DNA of 64,000 bases, from assembly GCA_033762815.1 (NCBI GenBank), contig JANRLF010000007.1, positions 124,001 through 188,000 of the forward strand, in the 5' to 3' direction. Below the pieces are notes generated by a model, which searched no databases, was not told the DNA's origin, and saw only the letters and a list, made by a program, of their open reading frames with translations. How positions within the stretch are numbered: position 1 is the stretch's first letter; each line of letters starts with the position of its first letter. Made by a program: the position numbers and the translations under genes. This DNA is from JANRLF01 sp033762815 (GTDB lineage: Bacteria; Bacteroidota; Bacteroidia; Chitinophagales; CAIOSU01). Below are positions 35,451 through 43,945 of the stretch, piece by piece.

Positions 35451-36275
35451 ATGTTGTATACACAGGAACAAGTAAGCTCATTTAAGCAACAACAGTTCGC
35501 TTATTTACAGGTGCAAGAAGAGGACCATGTTTTGACCATAACCCTTAACCGGCCTGAAAAAAAGAACGCCATGAATCCGGTGTTCATGAACGAAATAGTA
35601 TATGCGCTAAGTTATGCGCATTATGCAAATAGCGTTTGGGTAGTAGTCTTAAAGGCCAATGGAGATGTTTTTTGTGCTGGGGCTGACTTGAAGGCATTTG
35701 CGGGACAAGCACCCGATGCAGCAGCTTCAACCATACCTGAGCCCCCCGCACCTGTGGTATTGGGCGATGCATTCAATAATTTGCACAAACCTTGTATTGC
35801 ACAGGTGCATGCCAATGTATATGCCGGAGGGTTTTTGTTGATTTGCGGCTGCACCCATGTTGTTGCTTCCGGCAACGCACAGTTTAGCCTACCCGAAGTA
35901 AAGCGAGGTATATGGCCAATGCAAGTAATGGCCAGCCTGAAGCCAATTATGCCGGCACGAAAGCTTTTGGACTTATGTATGCGCGCACGTACCCTCACCG
36001 CTGATGAAGCAAAGGAACTGGGCTTGGTAACCGAAGTAGTAGCTGTCACTGATTTGGAAAGTACCGTGAATGATTTGGTGGCAGAGTTAAAAACTTTTTC
36101 CCCTTCTGCCATTCGTTTGGGGTTAAAAGCTTGGGACGAGTTGAAAGGCATCCCAGCCGATAAAGCCCATCCTTTTTTATTAGGTATGCTGCAAGAAATA
36201 CTGGGTACCAAAGATGCCGGAGAAGGCCTGCAAGCATTTATTGAAAAAAGAAGCCCTGTTTGGACAGGAGAATAA
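35451..36275 (+). CDS. Enoyl-CoA hydratase/isomerase family protein (crotonase)
   Basis: The 274-residue protein has the oxyanion-hole CAGADLKAF block (about 75-83) and the second conserved glutamate in FSLPEVKRGIWP. The first catalytic glutamate of classical hydratases, normally in a GGGxE stretch, appears replaced by a hydrophobic residue (YAGGFLLICGC). One-glutamate members include isomerases and methylglutaconyl-CoA hydratases. Context beside the carboxylase alpha chain suggests branched-chain acyl-CoA breakdown, possibly methylglutaconyl-CoA hydration. The ATG at 35451 is nine bases after the upstream stop, indicating an operon. Confidence 0.9.
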   Translation: MLYTQEQVSSFKQQQFAYLQVQEEDHVLTITLNRPEKKNAMNPVFMNEIVYALSYAHYANSVWVVVLKANGDVFCAGADLKAFAGQAPDAAASTIPEPPAPVVLGDAFNNLHKPCIAQVHANVYAGGFLLICGCTHVVASGNAQFSLPEVKRGIWPMQVMASLKPIMPARKLLDLCMRARTLTADEAKELGLVTEVVAVTDLESTVNDLVAELKTFSPSAIRLGLKAWDELKGIPADKAHPFLLGMLQEILGTKDAGEGLQAFIEKRSPVWTGE

Positions 36276-36286
36276 GGCCTTAATCC

Positions 36287-36847
36287 TTGCAAACTATATT
36301 CAATCGCAATATTATCCTTGAAAACGACAAGGCCTTATTGCGCCCCCTACTACCTACGGATATGGAAGCGTTCAGGCTGATTGCCTTTGACAAGGATTTG
36401 TGGCTGTTTACCGTATCGCGAATAGGTGATGAAAGCGAACTTCAGGACTATATGCTTACCGCCTTCAGGGACAAAGAAATTGGATTTCGTTACCCTTTCA
36501 CCATTATCGATAAAGCCACCAATACTATTGCGGGCAGTACCAGTTATGGAAACATTTCCTTGCATGATAAACGCTTGGAAATAGGTTGGACTTGGTTGGG
36601 AAAAGCTTATCAAGGAAGTGGCCTCAATAGCGCTTGCAAGCAATTGCTAATCGATTATGCCTTCAATGTATTGGGTATGGAGCGTGTGGAGTTAAAAACA
36701 GATGCTGCTAATATGCGATCAAGAAGGGCAATTGAAAAATTGGGAGCAACTCAGGAAGGCGTTTTGCGCAGCCATATGCTGATGCATGACGGCAGAAGAA
36801 GGGATACCGTTTACTATGGTATATTAAAAGATGATTGGCCAAGGTAG
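36287..36847 (+). CDS. GNAT-family N-acetyltransferase, RimJ/RimL-like
   Basis: The 186-residue protein opens with LENDKALLRPLLPTDMEAF, the standard RimJ/RimL-type start. Its acetyl-CoA site is seen in EIGWTWLGKAYQGSGLNSACKQ (read in two parts) and the C-terminal NMRSRRAIEKLGATQEGVLR. Such enzymes acetylate protein N-termini, small metabolites or antibiotics; the substrate here is unknown. No ATG lies before the domain, so the start is TTG at 36287, 12 bases after the crotonase stop, with AAGG upstream as a weak ribosome site. It probably belongs to the carboxylase-crotonase transcript. Confidence 0.88.
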   Translation: MQTIFNRNIILENDKALLRPLLPTDMEAFRLIAFDKDLWLFTVSRIGDESELQDYMLTAFRDKEIGFRYPFTIIDKATNTIAGSTSYGNISLHDKRLEIGWTWLGKAYQGSGLNSACKQLLIDYAFNVLGMERVELKTDAANMRSRRAIEKLGATQEGVLRSHMLMHDGRRRDTVYYGILKDDWPR

Positions 36848-36904
36848 AATTGATACTTTCAGTTTAAGCCAAGTAGTATCTTCATAAAAAAAATCCATCG
36901 CGCT

Positions 36905-37744
36905 ATGAACCAACCTTTGATTGTAGAACATACCTATAATGCACCCATCAATGTCCTTTGGAAAGCCTTGACAGATAAGAATCAATTGAAACAATGGTAT
37001 TTTGATATGCTGGATTTTAAACCTGAAGTAGGGTGCCGATTCACTTTCACGGGCACAGACAATGAAGGGGTCAGTTACCTTCATGTTTCCGAGGTAGTAG
37101 AAGTAGTCCCTAATAAGAAACTTGTTTATACATGGGGTTATGATGGGTATGAAGGCAATTCGTTGGTTACTTGGGAGCTATCTGATGAGAAAAATACAAG
37201 CAAGGTAATCCTGACTCACAGTGGCATTGAAACATTCCCTTCTATTCCTGCTTTTGCCAAAGAGAATTTTGTCGCCGGATGGTCTGAAATCTTGGGAACA
37301 AATTTAAGGGAAATGGTAGAAACCGAAACAATGAAACGGACCATTCCTATTAACGCAACCGCGGCTAAGGTTTGGAAAATGTTGACTGATAGTGCAGTTA
37401 ACCGTCAATGGTCTGATGCATTTGGTGAGGGCGTTTACGTAGAGGCTACTTGGGATGAAGGTACGGAAGTTAAATGGTTTGCACAGGAAAATCTATTGGT
37501 GAAAGGCATAGTAGATAAATGTATTCCGGAAGAGATATTGAAAGTGGTTTTCTATGACGATGCCGATCAATCGCAACCTGACCCTACAGGTGAATACTTA
37601 GAAATGTTCCAGTTAAATGAAGAATCAGGTACTACTGTTTTATCTATTACTGCAGGCCCATTGCCAATCATTTGTCTAAAGGATAGCAATACAATGTGGG
37701 ATAAAGCTATCGAGAAGATGGTAGCACTGGCGGAAAATCATTAA
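36905..37744 (+). CDS. Tandem SRPBCC (AHSA1-like) domain protein
   Basis: The 279-residue protein contains two START/Bet v1-like domains in a row. Domain 1 (about 1-142) starts IVEHTYNAPINVLWKALTD and has ENFVAGWSEIL; domain 2 (about 143-279) starts KRTIPINATAAKVWKMLTD and ends MWDKAIEKMVALAE. The two differ clearly, so this is an old fusion rather than a recent copy. The family binds hydrophobic ligands or acts as Hsp90 co-chaperone-like proteins; the ligand is unknown. It overlaps the convergent permease gene by four bases. Confidence 0.87.
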   Translation: MNQPLIVEHTYNAPINVLWKALTDKNQLKQWYFDMLDFKPEVGCRFTFTGTDNEGVSYLHVSEVVEVVPNKKLVYTWGYDGYEGNSLVTWELSDEKNTSKVILTHSGIETFPSIPAFAKENFVAGWSEILGTNLREMVETETMKRTIPINATAAKVWKMLTDSAVNRQWSDAFGEGVYVEATWDEGTEVKWFAQENLLVKGIVDKCIPEEILKVVFYDDADQSQPDPTGEYLEMFQLNEESGTTVLSITAGPLPIICLKDSNTMWDKAIEKMVALAENH

Positions 37745-39063
37745 ACCTTGTTCCCTTTAGTGAGCCGGTAGTAACCATAGGAAAATACTAATATGGCAAT
37801 ATAAATCATTGAAAGCAAAGGGTTGTAATATACCATTGCCAACAGTGAAACAATCGAAATGGTTAAAGCAATGATTGGAAAGAATGGATATAACGGCACT
37901 TGGAAGGGCCTTTCCAACTGGGGTTCTCTCCTACGCAGTACCATCAGGGAATACATGGAAATGGCATAAAGACACAATGCTCCAAAAACCGCTATGGTAA
38001 TAATTTCTGCTGTTTTACCGGTTAATATCGCAATAATACCTAGCAACATATTGAATGTTAAGGCAATAGCAGGAGTTTTGGTTTTGGCGTTTACCTTTCC
38101 CAGCATGGCGGGTGCATAGCCTACCTTTGCAAACTCATACATACTGCGCCCCGCCGCCAATAGTAAGCCGTGGAAAGAAGCAATTAAACCAAACAACCCT
38201 ACTGTAATAAGTAAATGGTAAAACACATGCCTCTCCCCCAAAACCTTTTTCAAAGCCAATGGCAATGGAGAATCTGAAGCCATAGCACCTGGTTCAGGAT
38301 ATACTATTCCCTCCCATCCCGATACACCTACCGCCGAAACAAAAGTAAGCAGGCATAGCACCACCAAGGTAGCTATGGCTGAACCAAATCCTAAAACCAC
38401 ATTTCTTTGTGGGTTAACAGTTTCTTCAGCTACATTGGCCACACCTTCTATACCCAAGAAAAACCAAATTGCAAACGGTAATGCTGCAAAAATTCCACTA
38501 ATGCCATTGGGCAAGGAAGTACTAACAACATTCGATAACTCTACATGCGGCAGGGTGATACCAGCAAAAAGCAAAAGCTCGGCCACGGCCAATATGGTAA
38601 CTAGCAGTTCAAAAATCGCGGCGGCTCTAACGCCAGAAATATTCAGTAAGGTAAAAATGAGATATGCACTTATAGCCACCACTTTTACGGGAATATCGGG
38701 GAAACTGGTATGGAAGTAGGCTCCTATAGCAAAGGCTATGGCTGGGGGAGCAAATATAAATTCTACATTTTGCGCCATTCCTGCCATAAATCCCCATCTT
38801 GGGCCGAGGGCACGGTAGGCATAATCAAAAGCTCCGCCTGCTTTTGGTATGGCGCAAGCCAATTCGGTATAGCTGAAAGTAAAGGTTACATAAAGAATAA
38901 TGATAAAAAAGGTAGCTATAGCCATGCCCAAAGTACCACCTAAGGGCAGGCCCAAATTCCAGCCGAAGTACATGCCGGAAATTACATAGCCCACCCCTAA
39001 GCCCCAAAGCATCAAAGGGCCTAGCGTTCGCTTTAGCGTTGCTTGCTCGTTTGTAGCCATCAT
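37741..39063 (-). CDS. APC-superfamily amino acid permease (ethanolamine permease-like)
   Basis: The 440-residue protein has about twelve membrane helices with the APC signatures GVGYVISGMYFGWNLGL (start of TM1) and YTELACAIPKAGGAFDYAY (TM2-3 region). These resemble the ethanolamine/amino acid permease EutP/Eat branch. It would import a small amine or amino acid with protons or sodium. No ethanolamine ammonia-lyase is nearby. An upstream GTG at 39084 opens the frame further, but ATG pairs at 39063 and 39060 are the better start. Its start is divergent from the bestrophin gene. Confidence 0.9.
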   Translation of the reverse strand: MMATNEQATLKRTLGPLMLWGLGVGYVISGMYFGWNLGLPLGGTLGMAIATFFIIILYVTFTFSYTELACAIPKAGGAFDYAYRALGPRWGFMAGMAQNVEFIFAPPAIAFAIGAYFHTSFPDIPVKVVAISAYLIFTLLNISGVRAAAIFELLVTILAVAELLLFAGITLPHVELSNVVSTSLPNGISGIFAALPFAIWFFLGIEGVANVAEETVNPQRNVVLGFGSAIATLVVLCLLTFVSAVGVSGWEGIVYPEPGAMASDSPLPLALKKVLGERHVFYHLLITVGLFGLIASFHGLLLAAGRSMYEFAKVGYAPAMLGKVNAKTKTPAIALTFNMLLGIIAILTGKTAEIITIAVFGALCLYAISMYSLMVLRRREPQLERPFQVPLYPFFPIIALTISIVSLLAMVYYNPLLSMIYIAILVFSYGYYRLTKGNKV

Positions 39064-39125
39064 CCGAAGATATGGTTTTGCCACATAAATTCAGGATAAA
39101 CCCATATGCTTATCTTTGCAGGCCT

Positions 39126-40022
39126 ATGATCAGCTATAACCCTAAAGATTGGTTTTCCTTTATCTTCCGTTTCCACAAGTCCGACACTTTTCGAAAACTG
39201 CTGCCCGTCATGTTGGGTATAGGGGTGTATTGTGCAGTTATTGCTTGGGTAGAGATGGACTACCTCCATTTACGGGAAGATCATCAACTGAAGAATATCA
39301 GTATCATGCATACTTCGCTTACGTTCGTCATTTCCATGTTGCTGGTTTTCAGAACCAACAGTGCCTATGACCGGTGGTGGGAAGGACGTAAGTTATGGGG
39401 CTCATTGGTCAACAATAGCCGTAATCTTGCTTTGAAATTGAATGCCTTGCTGCCAAAGGAAAAGACCACGGAGCGTTTTTTCTTTGTTAGTATGATTAGC
39501 AATTATCCTTTTGTATTGAAGCATCATCTCCGGAATGCAGTAGCCGAAAAGGAGTTGTTGGAAAATGACGTTTTTAATACAACCCAATTGACGAAGGAAC
39601 AGCATAATCCTAACTATGTCGCGAAGCTGATAATTGAAAGAATCACCCTGTTACACCAGCAGGGAATGATTAGCCCTGAGCAATTACTCTATTTAAACAA
39701 TGAACTGAGTTCGTTTACTGACATTTGTGGGGCCTGTGAAAGGATAAAGAATACGCCTATTCCTTTTACCTATAGCATTTTCATCAAGAAGTTCATTTTC
39801 TTCTATATCATGTCATTGCCTTTGACACTGGTGTTTTCTTTGGGCTATTACTGTATACCTGTGGTGGCATTTATCTTTTATGTGCTGGCAAGTCTGGAAT
39901 TGATTGCCGAAGAAATTGAAGACCCTTTTGGTTCTGACAGTAATGATTTACCCACAGATGCTATCAGCAAAAACATCCGCAAGACGGTGTATGAAATTTT
40001 GGAGGTGAAAGCAGCTAACTAA
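39126..40022 (+). CDS. Bestrophin-family anion channel-like protein
   Basis: The 298-residue protein begins MISYNPKDWFSFIFRFHKSD, the usual start of bacterial bestrophin (UPF0187) proteins. It has the conserved NSAYDRWWEGRKLWG block after the first helix pair (about 80-95) and the C-terminal ELIAEEIEDPFGSDSNDLP motif that contributes the calcium-clasp region. Four membrane helices form a pentameric anion or cation pore in known members. The ATG at 39126 gives the family length; an earlier frame opening at 39072 would add 18 residues. Its gating ion is unknown here. Confidence 0.92.
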   Translation: MISYNPKDWFSFIFRFHKSDTFRKLLPVMLGIGVYCAVIAWVEMDYLHLREDHQLKNISIMHTSLTFVISMLLVFRTNSAYDRWWEGRKLWGSLVNNSRNLALKLNALLPKEKTTERFFFVSMISNYPFVLKHHLRNAVAEKELLENDVFNTTQLTKEQHNPNYVAKLIIERITLLHQQGMISPEQLLYLNNELSSFTDICGACERIKNTPIPFTYSIFIKKFIFFYIMSLPLTLVFSLGYYCIPVVAFIFYVLASLELIAEEIEDPFGSDSNDLPTDAISKNIRKTVYEILEVKAAN

Positions 40023-40910
40023 CTACTGGATGCCGTTAAGCTTGGTGGTAACTAACTGAACCCTTTGCTTTTGTACGCCAATGGCTTCGTTTTTAAGTCC
40101 TTGGTTTTGTTTTAAGGTATCTATCTCGCGGCCATTCTCCCGAATGCCTGTTTCCAAGTCGGTGATTTTAGCGTGCAACTTTTCGTTGGTCTTGATTAAT
40201 GCGTCCAGTTCCTTCTCCAGAGCCTTAAGATTTTTCACCTCAGCAGCCTCTGAATCTTTTGATACCTTTTTTGCTGATTCCACCTTTTGCTTTTGTGCCT
40301 GTATCAGGTTGCGCTTAGTGGCTTGGTCGCCTTCGTTGGCGATAATATCATTTTTGATATTGCTGATTTGGGTTTCCTTTTTCTTGATATCGGCTACCAA
40401 CTTATCCTCCTCCTTGGCCAATCCCTTTAACTCTTGTTCCAGGTCCTGCAGTTTTTCGTTTTCGATGTTCAGTTCGTCGGTTACTGCCTTTTTGTAAGCG
40501 CTTACCGCAAAATCATGTACAAACTTTTGTGCTGGCAATACCAAGCTTGCGTTGTCAGCTTGTATGAATCCGGCTTTGGTCTCAAAGTAAGCATCCAGCT
40601 TTACGCCCTCGGTAGTAGCAACAGTAGTGGCATATATGTTCAGCGAATCAGTGGTGATTAAGGGTATCAATGTACCAATGATCACCAGTTCGTTTCCTAT
40701 CTGCGCTGCTTTCGATTTGCTCTTTTGTTTTACCGCTTTTGCCCAGGCATCGTCTACATCTTTCTTTTGGGCTTGTGGAATGGTAATGGAGAAGGCGGTA
40801 TGGGATCCCTTGCTCATGGTTTGCTCTGCATTGGTTACTATAATGGGCACTTGTGCATGGGCATGGGTAAGCAGACACAAAAACAGGATAGATAGGGCTA
40901 ATGATTTCAT
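40023..40910 (-). CDS. Secreted coiled-coil protein, function unknown
   Basis: The 295-residue protein has a signal peptide (MKSLALSILFLCLLTHAHAQ) and a beta-type domain (about 20-135) followed by a long, charged coiled coil (about 140-290, LQDLEQELKGLAKEEDKL). The layout recalls periplasmic scaffolds that stiffen around an adaptor domain. The ATG at 40910 was chosen because the TTG at 40922 merely adds four residues before the signal. Minus-strand neighbour DHS-like is separated from it by a terminator, so it has its own control. I recognise no family. Confidence 0.8.
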   Translation of the reverse strand: MKSLALSILFLCLLTHAHAQVPIIVTNAEQTMSKGSHTAFSITIPQAQKKDVDDAWAKAVKQKSKSKAAQIGNELVIIGTLIPLITTDSLNIYATTVATTEGVKLDAYFETKAGFIQADNASLVLPAQKFVHDFAVSAYKKAVTDELNIENEKLQDLEQELKGLAKEEDKLVADIKKKETQISNIKNDIIANEGDQATKRNLIQAQKQKVESAKKVSKDSEAAEVKNLKALEKELDALIKTNEKLHAKITDLETGIRENGREIDTLKQNQGLKNEAIGVQKQRVQLVTTKLNGIQ

Positions 40911-40960
40911 AAGTACTAACAATTGTTAGTTAAAAGTAACAAATCCGAATATGATAAAAG

Positions 40961-40990
40961 AAAACGCCTCCGATTTTTGGAGGCGTTTTT
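40961..40990. terminator. Bidirectional rho-independent terminator
   Basis: AAAACGCCTCC (40961-40971) pairs perfectly with GGAGGCGTTTT (40979-40989) around a T-rich loop. A-runs and T-runs flank the stem, giving a T-tract on both strands. It lies just after the stop of the deoxyhypusine-synthase-like gene at 41000 and separates it from the coiled-coil gene. Confidence 0.85.
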
Positions 40991-40999
40991 GGTTTAAAC

Positions 41000-42043
41000 T
41001 TAAGCGTTCACGTGGCTGAACATATCGTTCAAACGCTTTTCTTTTCTATGTTTCCAGTTTTGTTTATGGTAAGCATAGCCGGCAATCAATGGAAACGCTA
41101 CGGTAGCTTCAGCGAATACCATTTGTTCGTTAACGGTATCCACTTTTCCCCAAGAGCAAGCTTCTTTTAAAGTAGAGCCCGATAAGGCGCCGTCACGTTC
41201 ATCAGCTACTGTTATTTGGATAGCATACTTGTGCATAGGGCAGTCTTTTTCCAATATTTCGGTAGCTACCACTATATCCTGTACGAAATTCTTCGGAACG
41301 CCGCCACCAATCATGAAAATACCGCTTTCAGGGTTTTCGATTTTGATTTTGGTGATTTCTAAAAAGTCGGCTGCTGAATCGATGGACAGTTTAGGCCCTT
41401 GGGTATGGTACTGATGATAAACCAATCCAAAACCAGCGGAACAATCAGAAAATGCGGGCACAAAAATTGGGACTCCCTTCTTATAGCATTGCCAAACAAT
41501 AGAATCTTGGCGGTAAGGGGCGTATTCTTCACGCTCGTCCAAGAAGCGGCCCATCTCTTGAATAAACTCACGGCTGCTATATGGCCTACGCTCCAAGCTG
41601 TCGCAAATTTGGGCAATGGTATCGTCGCATTTGCGCAAGTCCTCTTCATCGATGTAAGTATCGTAGATACGGTCAATCATCAACCTGCGCAACTCCTGGT
41701 CATCAACGAACTGGGTACCTTTATAATGGGAAAATCCTAGGGCCTCGAAGAAATCTTGGTCAACGATGTTGGCACCGGTTGATACTATGGCATCCACCAT
41801 ATTGTTCTCTACCATTGTTACAATCGCTTTCTTCAAGCCTGCACTGATCAATGAGCCAGCCAAAGTAAGGAATACCACACAGTCCTTATCGGCCTGCATC
41901 ATATCAGCAATGCGAGCTGCATTGCTCAAGTTACGTGCTTGGAAAGCCATATTGCCCATCGCATCTACCATTGGTACTACATTGTACTGGGTAATGTCGA
42001 TGTGCTCCACTTTCTCCTTCAGGTAATCCTTCTTTTGCATCAT
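41000..42043 (-). CDS. Deoxyhypusine synthase-like family protein
   Basis: The 347-residue NAD-dependent enzyme matches the deoxyhypusine synthase family: MVDAMGNMAFQARNL, LTLAGSLISAG and VSTGANIVDQDFFEALG. The catalytic lysine is expected at K300 in ACSWGKVDT, aligned with the Ser-Trp-Gly-Lys of known enzymes. Classic DHS modifies eIF5A with spermidine; bacteria lack eIF5A, and bacterial relatives make homospermidine or act on unidentified targets. The product here is therefore probably a polyamine-related transferase. A promoter and a terminator frame it as a single-gene unit. Confidence 0.9.
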   Translation of the reverse strand: MMQKKDYLKEKVEHIDITQYNVVPMVDAMGNMAFQARNLSNAARIADMMQADKDCVVFLTLAGSLISAGLKKAIVTMVENNMVDAIVSTGANIVDQDFFEALGFSHYKGTQFVDDQELRRLMIDRIYDTYIDEEDLRKCDDTIAQICDSLERRPYSSREFIQEMGRFLDEREEYAPYRQDSIVWQCYKKGVPIFVPAFSDCSAGFGLVYHQYHTQGPKLSIDSAADFLEITKIKIENPESGIFMIGGGVPKNFVQDIVVATEILEKDCPMHKYAIQITVADERDGALSGSTLKEACSWGKVDTVNEQMVFAEATVAFPLIAGYAYHKQNWKHRKEKRLNDMFSHVNA

Positions 42044-42077
42044 TTTTATCTTTTTTTACTGGTTTAATTGCGGAGGG

Positions 42078-42108
42078 CAAAGTTAGCTATTTTGCCTATG
42101 GTTTACAA
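42078..42108 (-). promoter_or_regulatory. Promoter for the deoxyhypusine-synthase-like gene
   Basis: On the minus strand TTG (complement of 42106-42108) is followed after 20 bases by TAACTTTG (complement of 42078-42085), matching TTG-N20-TAnnTTTG, 34 bases before the ATG. Confidence 0.6.
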
Positions 42109-42170
42109 TTGTATATAACAGGTTAGCAGCAAACAAGCCAACAACTTTTATCTTCGCCCTAAAGTTCAGT

Positions 42171-43178
42171 ATGTTGTTGATTATTCTTTTATCGTTATTG
42201 TTCAGTAGTGCAATGGGTCAGCAAATTGACGCCGTAGCCCAAATCCATGTAGGCCCTGGCACCGAAGATATGGTTTTGGACACTTTTGATGGGCAGCACC
42301 GTTTACTGATTTCCTGCAACCAACGCCGAAAGGGTCTGCCTCACTTTGGCGAAATTGTCAGCTTTGATCTGAATAGCAGTCAAAAAGATACTTTAGAACG
42401 AGTAAATGAGCCTAAAGGGTTTTCCTTCAATCCACATGGTATTGATTTAGTAAAAAATAGTAGTGGCGAGCTACTGTTATATGTGGTTAATCATTCCCCC
42501 ATAGCAGATGCCAAGGTGAAGCAGAATTCGATTATGCTTTATAGGGTCGATAAAGATAGACTAACTTTCCAGCAACAATATTTAGATGGGTCTTTGATAT
42601 CGCCCAATGATGTTACTGCCAGCCCCAAGGGTTGGATATATGCGACCAACGATAGTAAGCACCGAAAAATAGGTTTTAGTTGGCTTATGGAGCGGATGTT
42701 CAAGGTAAGAAGTAGTACTATAGCCTTCTATGACCCAGACGCAAAAAAATGGGCTAAACAAAAAGTGCATTTAGCGTATGCCAATGGAATTGCCCTTACA
42801 GGCGATACCTTATTAGTAGCAGCCACCCAACGAAAACACTTGGTAAAATTCGATGTTAGCAATGGCGGCTTGCAAGAGATGAAGCGGTGGAAAATAGCCG
42901 ACGGGTTAGATAACATCTCATTGGCAGATAGCCGGCATGTGTTGATTGCCGCTCATCCGAAAGCTGGAAAATTTATTAAGCATGCTAAAAATGCATCTGC
43001 GCTTTCTCCAGGCATCATTTATGGAGTGGATTTAACTAATGGCAATACCTCAATAATTTATACAACTAACGGAAAGGCAATCAGTGGCAATTCAGTGGCC
43101 TTGTTTGCCAACGAAGCAATTTTTGTAGGCCAAGTGTTTGAGGACCATATACTCAAGTTGAACATTCCTAAAAAATAA
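42171..43178 (+). CDS. Paraoxonase/arylesterase-like secreted beta-propeller
   Basis: The 335-residue protein has a signal peptide (1-16) and the six-bladed propeller of the PON/SMP-30 superfamily. All positions known to bind calcium in human PON1 have candidates: E32-D33 (GTEDMVL), N146 (SPNDV), N205 (YANGI), D247-N248 (GLDNIS); the catalytic-type histidine is H89 (FNPHGID). PON enzymes hydrolyse lactones and aryl esters. A lactonase acting on secreted signals or toxic esters is an inference; no partner gene points to a substrate. It stands alone with its own downstream hairpin. Confidence 0.85.
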   Translation: MLLIILLSLLFSSAMGQQIDAVAQIHVGPGTEDMVLDTFDGQHRLLISCNQRRKGLPHFGEIVSFDLNSSQKDTLERVNEPKGFSFNPHGIDLVKNSSGELLLYVVNHSPIADAKVKQNSIMLYRVDKDRLTFQQQYLDGSLISPNDVTASPKGWIYATNDSKHRKIGFSWLMERMFKVRSSTIAFYDPDAKKWAKQKVHLAYANGIALTGDTLLVAATQRKHLVKFDVSNGGLQEMKRWKIADGLDNISLADSRHVLIAAHPKAGKFIKHAKNASALSPGIIYGVDLTNGNTSIIYTTNGKAISGNSVALFANEAIFVGQVFEDHILKLNIPKK

Positions 43179-43204
43179 AGTCCCCTCCTTCAAGGCAGGG
43201 GACT
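43179..43204 (+). terminator. Hairpin after the paraoxonase-like gene
   Basis: AGTCCCCT (43179-43186) pairs perfectly with AGGGGACT (43197-43204), starting right after the stop codon. The tail is not T-rich, so termination strength is uncertain. Confidence 0.5.
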
Positions 43205-43251
43205 GTACTTGCACAATGCTACTAACAACTAACTTTATTTTCAACGAATGA

Positions 43252-43752
43252 TCAGGTGCCCGTCATGCGCATCACCTTTACGTCCGCTTTTAGATATGAT
43301 GGGAACAAACCTGTCCCCCTGTTGAATATTTCCAATCCATCGCGACCATAATAGGAACGCTTACAGATAACGTTTAGGTATGGCTTCAAATTAAAAACCA
43401 ATAAACACAATATTTCTTCAGCGATATGCTGATTTACCATATTGTGGATATTGCGGATAATTAAACCTGTCCAAATTTTGATTTCTTTGGAATCAAGACG
43501 GAACAATTTGATGGTTTCTTGTAATTCTTGCTCTAGAGAAAGTTTGTATGCCAAGCCTATGTACTTTATATTGCCTTCATGTTCAATAGCAAAGAAATGA
43601 ACATTGTCAATATCTGGCACCTCACTTAGTGATATCTGTTCCCATAGAATAAAATAGTTCTTCATACGCGGTGCTTTAGGTAATTCCAACGTATATGAAG
43701 ATACGTACCCAATGACATTTCCATTAGGCAAATCCCAGCAAAGTGATGACAC
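43252..43752 (-). CDS. Unrecognised 166-residue protein
   Basis: The frame opens with GTG at 43752 and has no internal ATG near the start; the first ATG-coded Met is at about residue 30 (APRMKNYF). The sequence is mixed alpha/beta, with a basic helix (IRNIHNMVNQHIAEEILCLL) and C-terminal YYGRDGLEIFNRGTG. There is no signal peptide or membrane helix. I do not recognise it. A real gene is likely since the frame is long for this spacing and there is no competing frame. Its promoter would lie in the AT-rich 43753-43945 gap. Confidence 0.6.
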   Translation of the reverse strand: MSSLCWDLPNGNVIGYVSSYTLELPKAPRMKNYFILWEQISLSEVPDIDNVHFFAIEHEGNIKYIGLAYKLSLEQELQETIKLFRLDSKEIKIWTGLIIRNIHNMVNQHIAEEILCLLVFNLKPYLNVICKRSYYGRDGLEIFNRGTGLFPSYLKADVKVMRMTGT

Positions 43753-43945
43753 GGTAAATAGCTATACCAGTACCAGAAAAGGCATGGTTATCAACATTTT
43801 GTAGTGGAAAACTACAATCGTTTTTTGACTCAGAAATGGATAAGGAGCTTTACAAATCGTTGCCCAGATTCAAAAGCTGGTGCAAATTACTAAAAAAATA
43901 TAATTTGACAAATTGCGGTTAAAAAAATCTTAAAAAAACATTTCT

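Noticed and set aside
35621..36292. A 223-codon open frame antisense to the crotonase gene
   Set aside because: Opposite a well-supported crotonase, with no signal peptide, domain or promoter of its own.
43753..43945. Small RNA or short gene in the AT-rich gap upstream of the unrecognised protein
   Set aside because: No stable hairpin or convincing open frame was seen; AT-richness alone is not enough.
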